Source: Microbulbifer elongatus (GTDB taxonomy: Bacteria > Pseudomonadota > Gammaproteobacteria > Pseudomonadales > Cellvibrionaceae). Taken from it: a DNA stretch of 64,000 nt. Location of the stretch: assembly GCF_020524885.1 (NCBI RefSeq), contig NZ_JAIVKJ010000002.1, forward strand, positions 620,001-684,000. Reading direction: 5' to 3'. The notes beneath the pieces were generated by a model. That model had not been told where the DNA came from. It made no database searches and saw nothing but the letters and a program-made list of their open reading frames with translations. A program made the translations under genes and the position numbers. This document shows positions 47,331 to 55,618 of the stretch, piece after piece. Each line of letters opens with the position of its first letter. Positions within the stretch are counted from its first letter, which is position 1.

Positions 47331-48146
47331 TCACCCACGAATAAACTGGGACTTGCGGATCCAGTGCCTGCCGCGGTAGTTGCGTGTGGGGGCTGAAGTG
47401 GTTTTCGCCCAGAAGTAGTCCCGATTGAACTGGAACTCTACATCGTAGCCCTCGGCCAGTGCTGCCAATGGCATGGCCTGCCAGTTGGACTGGCGGCGCT
47501 TACTGGTGGCCTCCAGCAGGTATTCGGTGCCGTTTACAATGGCCACTACCCACGCGTGCCCCTCGCCCTTGTAGGTGCCCAGTGCCACCCGCGCATCCAC
47601 ACCCAGGTTGATCAGCCAGTCGGCGAGCAAAATAGCGTGGTCCTCGCAATCGCCACGCTTTTGATAGTACGCCTGACGAGAGGTCTGCCAGATATCCGCG
47701 AGGCCGGCGTACTGCAAGTGGTCATATTGATACTCTTTGCGGATCGCCAGAGTATACAGGGGAACCCACAGGTCCTTGGTCTCGAACGGCTGGAAGCCCA
47801 CCAGGTAGCTATTGGCAAAGTGGTGGAGCCTGTCCAGGCCACGTGCGGAGGCGGTCACCGACTCCAATCCCTGCCAGTTCCAGATAGATATATAGCCGCT
47901 CTCCTGTTCAGAGCGCTTGCCCACCGCCCCTTGCACCATGGATTCCGTCAGCGGGGATTGGCTGCCGGTTACGATCACGGTGCCGCGCTGAATGTCCTTC
48001 TCGGTGGATTTTTCTGCAGCGCGGTAAGACGCCCGGCGCTGTGCCTCCATCACGATTTGGTCCTGCGCAGACTGCTTTTGCTTCAAAAGCAGCTCGGGCA
48101 GCATCAAGACAAGCCCCAGAATTATTCCGCTCAGCAACAGGCGCAT
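47331..48146 (-). CDS. Transglutaminase-like cysteine protease-fold protein
   Basis: 271 residues with an N-terminal membrane or signal segment (LLLSGIILGLVLMLPELLL). The core is the transglutaminase-like fold: RGDCEDHAILLADWLINLG carries the Cys, GEGHAWVVAIVNGTEYLLEATS the His, and Asp/Glu after it completes the triad. Enzymes of this fold hydrolyse or ligate peptides or peptidoglycan. The middle (SYLVGFQPFETKDLWVPLYTL) is not recognised. It lies 11 bp downstream of the DUF350 gene, in the same unit, and is divergent from the SPFH gene. Confidence 0.8.
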   Translation of the reverse strand: MRLLLSGIILGLVLMLPELLLKQKQSAQDQIVMEAQRRASYRAAEKSTEKDIQRGTVIVTGSQSPLTESMVQGAVGKRSEQESGYISIWNWQGLESVTASARGLDRLHHFANSYLVGFQPFETKDLWVPLYTLAIRKEYQYDHLQYAGLADIWQTSRQAYYQKRGDCEDHAILLADWLINLGVDARVALGTYKGEGHAWVVAIVNGTEYLLEATSKRRQSNWQAMPLAALAEGYDVEFQFNRDYFWAKTTSAPTRNYRGRHWIRKSQFIRG

Positions 48147-48157
48147 GATGAGCTGCC

Positions 48158-48388
48158 TCAGCCCTTGAGCCCGAAGGAAATGATCACGGCTACAAATATC
48201 AGAATGGTGGAGGCAAAAATGGCCACGGCGATATTGCCGTTTTTCAGCTCTGCCTCAATATCCACATGCTTGAGTAGTTTCTTGTCAATGATCAGTAGTG
48301 CAACCATGCCGATCATCAGCGCCAGCAGCGTGTAAAGAAGGTTCAGTCCAAGATTGAACAGGGTCGCGGTAAGAAATTCAGATTGCAC
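48158..48388 (-). CDS. DUF350 small membrane protein
   Basis: 76 residues from GTG 48388. Two membrane helices (LFNLGLNLLYTLLALMIGMVALLIID and GNIAVAIFASTILIFVAVIISFGL) are joined by KLLKHVDIEAELKNGN; the helix boundary and GNIAVAIF are the DUF350 hallmark. DUF350 proteins are found with PspA-type membrane-stress and transglutaminase-like proteins in many bacteria; function is unknown. It starts 163 bp from the divergent SPFH gene, with a shared promoter region between. Confidence 0.85.
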   Translation of the reverse strand: MQSEFLTATLFNLGLNLLYTLLALMIGMVALLIIDKKLLKHVDIEAELKNGNIAVAIFASTILIFVAVIISFGLKG

Positions 48389-48551
48389 GATTATTGATCC
48401 ATGTAAAAAAATACCCGGGTAATTAGATCACAACCCGCAGCGTAATTCCGCCCGCTTGGCCTCGATTTCGTGGGCTGGGCGGAAGCCACTTGCCGAGAGC
48501 AGGCTGGCTCTCTATTGTGAGCGGCGAATTTGAATACAAAAGGGATTGTCG

Positions 48552-49445
48552 ATGTTGTCTAAGTTGTCAAAGTTATTAATTTTGGTTGTTGTTGCCGGGC
48601 TTGCCGCCTGCGGAGACCGCGTGGAAGTGCCTCCGGCACATGTGGGGAAGATTCTTACCAAGAATGGTTACAAACCGAGCAATGTACCACCCTCCAAGTT
48701 TCGCCTGGATCCCTGTCTATTTTATTGCGACAAGCTGATCACCCTGGCCACTGCGGATTTTGGTCACCTGGAAAAGTTCAAGCTGTTCATGCCCAAGGAT
48801 CAGCTCAACATGAGTTTTGATATCCGCATGACAGGCTCTGTCAATGAGCGGTATATCGACAATATCTTCGATCGCGTGCCGCCGAATACCGACAACATCT
48901 CTGTAAATCAGGTATACAACACCTACGCCCAGCCGGTAATTCGCGATGTGGTGCGCCGGGTTATCGCCAAGTATTCCATCAATGAAATCGCCTCCTCCCG
49001 AGAAATGCTGAGCCAGGAACTGTTCTCTGCCGTGACCACCTCTCTCGAGGGTACGCCGATCAAAATCAAGCGTCTGGGCATCGCCGATGTACAGTTTCCC
49101 AAAGTCATTACCGAAGCCAAGGAGCGCGCCGCCGAGCGCCGCGAGTTGATTGAGCAGGAAAAGGCCCAGTTTGAAATCCAGAAGATTCAGATGGAACGGG
49201 ACCTGGAGCGTGAAAAAATGAATCGAGCCATCGCCCGGGAAAAAGCCATGGGGCAGAAAGAGGTAAACGATCTGTTGGCGAAATCGGTCACTGACAAGTA
49301 TCTCGCTTATCGCACCCTCGAAGTCCTGGACCGTATGGCAGAGTCCAATAACAAAGTGTTCGTTCCCGTCGAAGCGCTGGGCACCATCGGCCTGCAGCAG
49401 GCGGTATTTTCTGATCAGATGAAACAAGTGGCGCGCAAGCGCTGA
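48552..49445 (+). CDS. SPFH/band-7 (prohibitin-like) lipoprotein
   Basis: 297 residues from ATG 48552 (AAGGGA upstream). The N-terminus MLSKLSKLLILVVVAGLAAC ends in a lipobox (LAAC), unusual for SPFH proteins, which normally use a transmembrane helix. The SPFH domain spans about 30-190 and the C-terminal part is a long charged coiled coil (EAKERAAERRELIEQEKAQFEIQ). SPFH proteins form ring-like membrane scaffolds. It is paired 13 bp ahead of a small membrane protein gene and opposite DUF350 and the transglutaminase-like gene. Confidence 0.85.
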   Translation: MLSKLSKLLILVVVAGLAACGDRVEVPPAHVGKILTKNGYKPSNVPPSKFRLDPCLFYCDKLITLATADFGHLEKFKLFMPKDQLNMSFDIRMTGSVNERYIDNIFDRVPPNTDNISVNQVYNTYAQPVIRDVVRRVIAKYSINEIASSREMLSQELFSAVTTSLEGTPIKIKRLGIADVQFPKVITEAKERAAERRELIEQEKAQFEIQKIQMERDLEREKMNRAIAREKAMGQKEVNDLLAKSVTDKYLAYRTLEVLDRMAESNNKVFVPVEALGTIGLQQAVFSDQMKQVARKR

Positions 49446-49457
49446 GTTGGGGGGCAT

Positions 49458-49880
49458 ATGGAGTTCAATTCACAGATTGCCAACTGGTTGATGGCCGCTC
49501 TGGGCGGCCTTTCCACATGGATCGTCGCCGCTGCCTGTGTGCTGCTGGCGCTGAATATTTTTCTGCGGATACGCTTTTTGAAGAGCCACGGTGAGGAGCT
49601 GCACTGGCTGCTGGATCGCAGCCTGGTGATCCGCTTCCTGTGCCTGTTGTTCTTTATCTGGGTGTTGATCGGGTTCAACAGTAACGGTCCCAAGCTGGTG
49701 TTGGCGCCCGATTACAGTGACGAACAGGCCGCGCGGCAACGTATTCTGGAAGGGGGTTCCACGGGGCTGGAAAACCTTGCTCCAAAAAAGCCCACCGCAG
49801 AGGAAACCAGTGCGCACCTGGAGGCATTAAGAGAAGAGCAGCAGTCTGAAATTGCAGAAGAAGAAACCCCTGACCGATAA
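49458..49880 (+). CDS. Small membrane protein of the SPFH locus
   Basis: 140 residues; GGGGGG lies 5 nt before the ATG. Two membrane helices (LSTWIVAAACVLLALNIFL and LVIRFLCLLFFIWVLIGF) are followed by a long soluble tail rich in Glu, Ala and Lys (EGGSTGLENLAPKKPTAEE...) predicted to be disordered or helical. No family recognised. The 13-bp gap to the SPFH gene indicates one transcript and a functional link. Confidence 0.75.
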   Translation: MEFNSQIANWLMAALGGLSTWIVAAACVLLALNIFLRIRFLKSHGEELHWLLDRSLVIRFLCLLFFIWVLIGFNSNGPKLVLAPDYSDEQAARQRILEGGSTGLENLAPKKPTAEETSAHLEALREEQQSEIAEEETPDR

Positions 49881-49985
49881 CGGGAACTGGGTTTCATAAA
49901 GGCGAGATTTTAGCAGGTTTTTGGGTGGGGAACGGTTTCGGCACTGAGTAGACTTCCGGACACGTTGGAAGAGGAGGAGTTTTCC

Positions 49986-50366
49986 ATGCGTTACTTACTA
50001 CCTGTAGTACTGTTTTGTTCACTGTCTGGCGTCGCTATGGCGCAACAACCAATGAGTGAGCTTCCGGCAGGTTCTTCGGAAGTGCAGATCATGGGTAAAA
50101 CCTATTGGCACAGCGGTGACAATTTCTATCAGTTCAATGAGGAAACCGGTATGTTTTATCAGGTTCCTCAGCCCACTGTGCAAGCTCACCAGAATCGTGT
50201 GCAGCAATCGCACCGTAGCCAGCGGACTCTTCAGGGCACCGGGCTGACTGGTGACCAGATTGAAGGCTGTCGTAATGCGGCTGCTGATAAATCCAATGAG
50301 GTTCCCAATCGGGGCAGTGAGGTTTACATTAACGAGTACAACCGCTGCATCAGAGATCTGCAGTAA
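49986..50366 (+). CDS. Small secreted protein, unknown function
   Basis: 126 residues from ATG 49986 with GGAGGAG upstream. Signal peptide MRYLLPVVLFCSLSGVAMAQ. The mature part reads VQIMGKTYWHSGDNFYQFNEETGMFYQVPQPT, a short repeat of W/F-Y-x-Y type, then Gln/Arg-rich sequence and a Cys pair (EGCRNAAADKSNE and NRCIRDLQ). No enzymatic motif. It follows the SPFH group but is separated by 105 bp and has its own terminator. Confidence 0.75.
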   Translation: MRYLLPVVLFCSLSGVAMAQQPMSELPAGSSEVQIMGKTYWHSGDNFYQFNEETGMFYQVPQPTVQAHQNRVQQSHRSQRTLQGTGLTGDQIEGCRNAAADKSNEVPNRGSEVYINEYNRCIRDLQ

Positions 50367-50400
50367 TTAACCTTCGGCATATAGACTTGAAGGTAAGAAA

Positions 50401-50430
50401 GGATTGCCGGTTTCCGGCAATCCTTTTTTA
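50401..50430 (+). terminator. Intrinsic terminator of the small secreted protein gene
   Basis: GGATTGCCGG pairs perfectly with CCGGCAATCC around TTT and is followed by TTTTTT. Confidence 0.95.
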
Positions 50431-50459
50431 TTTCTTTCTGATTTATAAACCGCGGTTAA

Positions 50460-50858
50460 TCAGTAAGCACCGCGAATCAGCTCAATGCCTGGCTCGATCG
50501 CGCGGCGCCAGGCCAATGCGGTGTCATCGTCAAATTGCGGGTCGTGCTTTCTGAGTGTTACCAGTAATGACTCCAGCCATAACCCATACCACTCGGGGCG
50601 AATGTTATAACCCTTGCGAGAGTGGGATTCCCCCAGCGCTTTTAACTTGGTGGCGGGCATGCCGCGAGCGTGCAGTACCAGCTGCATAATGCCGTTGCGC
50701 AGCAGGTGGCGCTGGGCTGGCATGTCGGTATTTTTGAACAGTGCGCGGACGGCCTCGGAGCTGCCCATGAAGCGGTCGTAAAAGTCGATGAAAAAACTTT
50801 TGTTGTTGCAACAGCGGCCATAACTCTGGAAAACGATGTCACTGTCGGCACTTCCCAT
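50460..50858 (-). CDS. Single-domain globin
   Basis: 132 residues from ATG 50858; earlier in-frame codons give a Pro/Cys/Ser-rich stretch that looks untranslated. The segment FFIDFYDRFMGSSEAVRALFKNTDM is a globin B-C-E helix region with the CD-corner Phe/Phe; SHSRKGYNIRPEWYGLW supplies the proximal His region (EHS-like ESHSRKGY) and helix G. Length and features match bacterial group-I-like or protoglobin-adjacent single-domain globins. Oxygen, nitric oxide or redox sensing/binding is possible. Monocistronic. Confidence 0.75.
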   Translation of the reverse strand: MGSADSDIVFQSYGRCCNNKSFFIDFYDRFMGSSEAVRALFKNTDMPAQRHLLRNGIMQLVLHARGMPATKLKALGESHSRKGYNIRPEWYGLWLESLLVTLRKHDPQFDDDTALAWRRAIEPGIELIRGAY

Positions 50859-50993
50859 TGCGATTACTCCCGTGGCTATTCTTAATCTGCGCGAGCTGGC
50901 GCAAGTGACCGCGGATTCTAGCGGTGAACAGCGGGGCAAAATTGATCTGGATCAAGTCTCCGTGGGCGGGTGGCTATTATTTCGGCTGTTATG

Positions 50994-51018
50994 AAAAAGG
51001 GGCCCGAGGGCCCCTTTA
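50994..51018 (-). terminator. Intrinsic terminator of the subtilase gene
   Basis: AAAGGGGCCC and GGGCCCCTTT pair around a short GAG loop region; on the minus strand a T run follows. It lies 57 bp past the subtilase stop. Confidence 0.8.
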
Positions 51019-51075
51019 GTTAGTTGCTAACGGCAGTAATTACTGTGGATTAGCGTCGATGGATGTGTTTGCGGA

Positions 51076-52638
51076 TTACTGAGAGCACTTTTTGCCCTTG
51101 CAGGGTTTGTCGCCGCCACCATTGTCACCACCGCCATTGCTGCCACTACAGCCATTCGCGGTCAGGTAATCTACCGCCGCCTTGGCCTGCACCAGACCGT
51201 AGCCGTAGGCGTTGTCGCGGCCAGCGGCCCCCAGGTCTTCCGCCGTGCTGGTCAGTGCCGAGCGGATCTCGCTCGCGGAGCAGCTGGGGAAGTGGCTCCA
51301 TACCAGGGCGCTGACACCGGCAACGTGCGGAGTGGCCATGGAAGTGCCGTTAAAGTAGGCGTAGTCGCCGGGTTCGAGGGTCAGGCTTGCGCTGCTGCCC
51401 AGTTGGCCGAGAAGTGTGGCACCGTCGGTGTCAGAAATACCGGCAGAGGGGATTCCGGTGACAACTTCACCCATGGTGCCGTACAGCATGCCCGGCTCAT
51501 TGTTGAAGATTACCGCTCCCACACCACCGCCGGCCTCACAGGCCTGCACTTTTTCCGCGAAGCTGATATTGCCGCGGGAAATCAGGCACACCTTCCCGGA
51601 AGCATCGGTACAGGCGGACTCACCCAAACCGCAATCCACCAGATCGCCGGTGACGTCACCCTGAGGACTGCCTTCCATACCTGCCGCCTCAATGTTGCTG
51701 CCACCCACAGTTAGAGTGGTTTGCAGGCTTGAGCCGGTAGGGACGGAGGAGAGTACATCCACACCCGGACCAGACAGCTCGACCTGACCGGTCTGCTGGG
51801 AGAAGTCCGCGACCATCTTGTTGCTGTCGATAGCGGCTACCGACACTACCGAGTCGTAGGACGCGGGGTAGGAGTGACGTGTGTTGCCGTCATTGCCTGC
51901 GGCAGCGATGGAAAGCACATTCTGGTTCGCGTAGAGGTCGGCGAAGGCCTGGTCCTCGGTGCGGGACTTGAGGGTGCCGCCAAGGCTCATGTTGATAACG
52001 GTCGCACCGTTGGCGGCACATTCGTCTGCGGCGGCAACGAGGGAGGATGAATACGCCCAACCGTCCGCACCGAACACCTTGACGATGTGCAGGTTGAGAT
52101 TGCCGTTCGGGTTCACACCAACGACACCTGTGCCATTGCCGCCGATGGCGGCGATGGTTCCGGCAACATGGGTGCCGTGACCGTTTTCGTCGGTAAACCA
52201 GTCGCCGGTACCTGAATCGTAATTACCGGTGACATTCGTGTTGTACAGGTCCTCGTGGCCAATGTCATAACCGGAGTCGATGATACACACCGTCTGATTT
52301 CCGGCCATGGCATCACTGAGTTGATCCGCCTGTACCATGGGAATGCCAAACGGGACTGTCTCTGCCATCGGATAGCGTTTTACGTCCAGTTCAACGTACT
52401 CCACATTGGGGTTGTTGCGCAGGGCATTAAGTGCTTTGTCGGAAAGCGCCGCCGCCATGGCGTTACGTTTCTCAAGGGACTGTAGTGAACGTCCGCCGTT
52501 CTTATTCATCATCGCGGTCACTGAAGGGCCTTTGCCCTCTTTGAACTTGACGATGTAACGGTCATCGGCGGCACTGGCGTGAGTGGAAATGGCGAGGGCC
52601 AGCGCGCTGGCAAACAGGGCGGTAATACTTTTTTTCAT
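51076..52638 (-). CDS. Secreted subtilisin-family serine protease with inhibitor-I9 propeptide and PA insertion
   Basis: 520 residues. Signal peptide 1-23, then a propeptide-like I9 region (DRYIVKFKEG through NNPNVEYVELD, about 26-86). The S8 triad is visible: Asp121 (CIIDSGYDIGHEDL), His154 (ENGHGTHVAG) and Ser433 (FNGTSMATPHVAG). A PA-like insertion with paired Cys lies at about 320-425. The C-terminal GCSGSNGGGDNGGGDKPCKGKKC is a Gly linker plus a short Cys-rich end. An extracellular protease for nutrient supply is expected. A strong hairpin lies in its 5' region. Confidence 0.95.
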   Translation of the reverse strand: MKKSITALFASALALAISTHASAADDRYIVKFKEGKGPSVTAMMNKNGGRSLQSLEKRNAMAAALSDKALNALRNNPNVEYVELDVKRYPMAETVPFGIPMVQADQLSDAMAGNQTVCIIDSGYDIGHEDLYNTNVTGNYDSGTGDWFTDENGHGTHVAGTIAAIGGNGTGVVGVNPNGNLNLHIVKVFGADGWAYSSSLVAAADECAANGATVINMSLGGTLKSRTEDQAFADLYANQNVLSIAAAGNDGNTRHSYPASYDSVVSVAAIDSNKMVADFSQQTGQVELSGPGVDVLSSVPTGSSLQTTLTVGGSNIEAAGMEGSPQGDVTGDLVDCGLGESACTDASGKVCLISRGNISFAEKVQACEAGGGVGAVIFNNEPGMLYGTMGEVVTGIPSAGISDTDGATLLGQLGSSASLTLEPGDYAYFNGTSMATPHVAGVSALVWSHFPSCSASEIRSALTSTAEDLGAAGRDNAYGYGLVQAKAAVDYLTANGCSGSNGGGDNGGGDKPCKGKKCSQ

Positions 52639-52951
52639 TTCTTTTTGGGCTCCAGGATTGTCTGGTACTTCTTATTGTTGGTATGACGATGGGCGGTACG
52701 CCAATGCCTTTGAATAGGCACTGGCGTACCGCCGGTGGATAAAATCTAGCAGCATTTTACGCACCGCTAATGATTCACTGTGTGCAGTGTGCGATGCTCA
52801 GCAAAAGGTGTTTTTCAGGAGGAGATAAGCGACAAACTGTTGGAGGGAACGGCGCACTTGTTCGTCAGCCTGCGCGAAGGCCGTGCGCGGGCAATCATGG
52901 AGTCGAAATTAATTTTTCAGGCGGAATATTTTCTATTTTGAGGCCCCTGGG
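52639..52951. other. 313-bp gap before the subtilase gene
   Basis: No credible gene. It holds the leader and presumed promoter of the subtilase and the 42-nt hairpin at 52692-52733, with an A/T-rich stretch near 52905-52935. Confidence 0.5.
52692..52733. repeat. Long imperfect hairpin upstream of the subtilase gene
   Basis: GGCGGTACGCCA pairs with TGGCGTACCGCC; one A-C mismatch separates this from TGCCT/AGGCA, and the loop is 6 nt. It is 54 bp before the subtilase start. No T run follows on either side, so it is not an obvious terminator. Confidence 0.7.
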
Positions 52952-53146
52952 CTAAACATCGTTCTCGTGCTTCAGTTGCACTTGCCAGTCTCCCTCGAGA
53001 TCCACGCTCACCAGTACCTGAATGGGGCGGCAGCAAACGGTGCAGTCTTCAATGTAGTGGCGGCTGCCCGCAGAGGTATCGATCAGCATCAGGATGGGCT
53101 CCCCACAGTAGGGGCACTGGGCGCTGAATTCTTCTACCTTGTGCAT
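52952..53146 (-). CDS. CPXCG-motif cysteine-rich small protein
   Basis: 64 residues from ATG 53146, with GGGAG upstream; a GTG two codons earlier overlaps the stop of the preceding gene. The zinc-ribbon-like pattern is CPYCG near residue 12 with CTVCC near residue 36. It matches a small uncharacterised family with two Cys pairs, expected to bind one zinc ion. It follows the alpha/beta hydrolase gene with essentially no gap, suggesting coupled translation. Confidence 0.85.
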   Translation of the reverse strand: MHKVEEFSAQCPYCGEPILMLIDTSAGSRHYIEDCTVCCRPIQVLVSVDLEGDWQVQLKHENDV

Positions 53147-53148
53147 GG

Positions 53149-53952
53149 TCACTTGCTCCCGTTTGTCTGCTGTTTGAGGTGGGGCTTCGCCCAGGCTGCC
53201 AGTGTGTCTGCTACATAGATAGCATCTTCCCGCCGGGTTAGCAGGTGATCGGCGTCATCCAGGCTGATAAAGCTCTTTGGGTGCATGGCCCGGTTGTAGA
53301 TGTCTGCGGCTTCGTCGATAGAGACAACCTGGTCTACCGGGGAGTGGTAAATCAGCAGTGGGCGCCCAAGCCTGTGAATATAGCCTTCCTGAATGGACGC
53401 CACATCTTCCACAAAATGTTTCTGAATCACGAAAGGGCGGCCCGAAAGCTCAACCTCCGCCTGCCCGTGTTGTTGAATGGTGTCCAGCGCACACGAGAAC
53501 TGCTTGAGTACGTGATCCGGGTCTGCTGGTGCGGCGATGGTGACAATCGCCTTCGCCTCGGGAATATCTTGCGCCGCGGCCAGTACGGCGGCGCCACCCA
53601 GGCTGTGGCCCACCAGCAGATCCGCGGGCTGGTACTCATCGCGCAGAAAGCGGGCCGCGCTTTTCAGGTCTTCCACATTGCTGGAAAAATTTGTCTCGCT
53701 GAAGTCGCCCTCACTGTCGCCGAGGCCGGTGAAGTCGAAGCGCAGGGTGGCAATACCCAGCTCGCTGAGTCGGCGGCTGATGCGAGAGGCCGCCAGCACA
53801 TCCTTGCCACAGGTAAAACAGGGCGCGAACAGGGCGTAGCCTGTCGGCGCCGTTGTTGGTGTTTCCAGAATGCCCGCAATCGTCTGCCCGCTGGCGTTGG
53901 GGAAGGTCACCTTGTGCTTGCGGCGGGCTTTGCCAGTGTTGTTTGGGGGCAT
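53149..53952 (-). CDS. Alpha/beta-hydrolase (OsmC-associated / YcjY-type)
   Basis: 267 residues from ATG 53952 (AGGAAG upstream). LLVGHSLGGAAVLAAA has the nucleophile Ser in GHSLG, LRFDFTGLGDSEG the beta4-region signature, and a late His (DDADHLLTRRED) completes the triad. PCFTCGKDVLAASRIS resembles the oxyanion region of hydrolases that often occur fused or adjacent to OsmC domains. Esterase or acylpeptidase-type activity is likely; the substrate is unknown. The stop overlaps the CPXCG gene's upstream GTG. Confidence 0.85.
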   Translation of the reverse strand: MPPNNTGKARRKHKVTFPNASGQTIAGILETPTTAPTGYALFAPCFTCGKDVLAASRISRRLSELGIATLRFDFTGLGDSEGDFSETNFSSNVEDLKSAARFLRDEYQPADLLVGHSLGGAAVLAAAQDIPEAKAIVTIAAPADPDHVLKQFSCALDTIQQHGQAEVELSGRPFVIQKHFVEDVASIQEGYIHRLGRPLLIYHSPVDQVVSIDEAADIYNRAMHPKSFISLDDADHLLTRREDAIYVADTLAAWAKPHLKQQTNGSK

Positions 53953-54200
53953 GAGGGCTTCCTGTCGGCTGCTTTTTTTGTGAGCAAATACGGTAGTCGC
54001 AGCTAATGGTAGGGAGCGAAAAATGACCGGGCAACGCATGTGAACGCACTTTTTTGCGTTCTTGTAAAAATGACAGCGATGTCAGTTAGTTATTCGTACT
54101 GTGCGGTAATTCATTTACAAAACCGGTTGATATACTCCGCGGCCTGACCAGTTGTCCCGCATCTACCGCAGGAGCGGTGACCGCCGAGGGGGTCAGGGCG

Positions 54201-54206
54201 TATAAT
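54201..54206 (+). promoter_or_regulatory. Possible -10 box of pgk
   Basis: A perfect TATAAT 71 bp before pgk. The -35 hexamer 17 bp upstream would be TGACCG, a weak match, so this is a candidate only. Confidence 0.35.
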
Positions 54207-54276
54207 CCGCGCCCGCTTTCTCCGGCTGCGCGCCGGGGTGGGTAAGTATTTACAAATCAGCAGAAGAGGATTGGAC

Positions 54277-55440
54277 ATGGCGGTTAAATTGATGAAGGAC
54301 CAGGATCTGGCGGGCAAGCGCGTTTTGATCCGCGAAGATCTGAACGTGCCGGTTAAAGACGGTGCGGTCACCTCCGATGCGCGTATCCGCGCCGCACTTC
54401 CCACCATCAAGGCCGCCTCCGAAGCCGGTGCCAAAGTCCTGCTGATGTCCCACCTGGGCCGCCCCACCGAGGGCGAGTACGCTGAAGAATTCTCCCTGGC
54501 CCCGGTTGCCGCCCACCTGAGCAAGCTGCTGGGCAAAGACGTGCCAGTGATCAAGGACTGGCAGAACGGCGTGGAACTTGCAGACGGTGATGTAGTGCTG
54601 CTGGAAAATGTGCGCTTCAACAAGGGCGAGAAGAAAGACGATGAGGCATTGGCGAAGCAGTACGCGAGCCTGTGCGACATCTTCGTGATGGACGCCTTTG
54701 GTACTGCGCACCGCGCCCAGGCTTCCACCCACGGTGTAGCCAAGTTTGCTCCGGTTGCCTGTGCCGGCCCACTGCTGGCTGCAGAGCTGGACGCGCTGGA
54801 AAAAGCGCTGGCGGAGCCGGCGCGCCCGATGGTTGCCATCGTCGGCGGTTCCAAGGTCTCAACCAAACTGACCGTGCTCGAAAGCCTGTCGGACAAGGTC
54901 GACCAGCTGATCGTAGGCGGTGGTATCGCCAACACGTTCCTCGCGGCAGATGGCAAGCCGGTAGGCAAGTCCCTGTGTGAACTCGACCTGATCGATACCG
55001 CCAAGGGCCTGATGCAGAAGTGCGACATCCCTCTGCCCACTGATGTGGTAACCGGCAAGGAATTCAGTGAGTCCGCTGCGGCGGAAACCAAGGCGGCGGA
55101 TTCCGTTGCCGACGACGATATGATCTTCGACATCGGCCCGGATTCCTCCGCAGCACTGGCAGAAATCCTCAAGGGCGCCAAGACCATTATCTGGAACGGT
55201 CCGGTGGGTGTGTTTGAATTCGATCAGTTCGGCGGCGGTACCGAGCGCCTGTCCAAGGCAATCGCCGATAGCGACGCCTTCTCCATCGCCGGCGGTGGCG
55301 ACACCCTGGCAGCGGTAGACAAGTACGGCATTGCCGAGAAGGTTTCCTATATTTCTACTGGGGGTGGTGCCTTCCTCGAGTACGTGGAAGGCAAAGTGCT
55401 GCCGGCAGTTGCCATGCTGGAAAGCCGCGCCAGCGAGTAA
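54277..55440 (+). CDS. pgk: Phosphoglycerate kinase
   Basis: 387 residues from ATG 54277 (AGAGGA upstream). Clear Pgk blocks: [16 protein letters not shown] (substrate-binding RxDxN), [40 protein letters not shown] and the nucleotide end [14 protein letters not shown]. It makes ATP from 1,3-bisphosphoglycerate. It is followed by fba on the same strand with a 178-bp gap. Codon bias is strong, as for a highly expressed gene. Confidence 0.97.
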   Translation: MAVKLMKDQDLAGKRVLIREDLNVPVKDGAVTSDARIRAALPTIKAASEAGAKVLLMSHLGRPTEGEYAEEFSLAPVAAHLSKLLGKDVPVIKDWQNGVELADGDVVLLENVRFNKGEKKDDEALAKQYASLCDIFVMDAFGTAHRAQASTHGVAKFAPVACAGPLLAAELDALEKALAEPARPMVAIVGGSKVSTKLTVLESLSDKVDQLIVGGGIANTFLAADGKPVGKSLCELDLIDTAKGLMQKCDIPLPTDVVTGKEFSESAAAETKAADSVADDDMIFDIGPDSSAALAEILKGAKTIIWNGPVGVFEFDQFGGGTERLSKAIADSDAFSIAGGGDTLAAVDKYGIAEKVSYISTGGGAFLEYVEGKVLPAVAMLESRASE

Positions 55441-55618
55441 GTGTTCACAGGGCGCGGCCGGAACTGGTCCCGGGCGCGTCGCTTGGCAGTTTTAGTTAGC
55501 TGCAAAAGCAGTACCGAGTAGTACCCAAATTAAAAAGAGATGCGACCGGGCCCCGCTCAGGAATCGCACACGTGCTGTAACTAATACCAACTTTATATCG
55601 ACGAGAAAGGGTTTTTTC

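Noticed and set aside
52770..52955. 61-codon plus-strand frame before the CPXCG gene
   Set aside because: No ribosome site and no recognisable sequence; its end overlaps the stop of the convergent gene.
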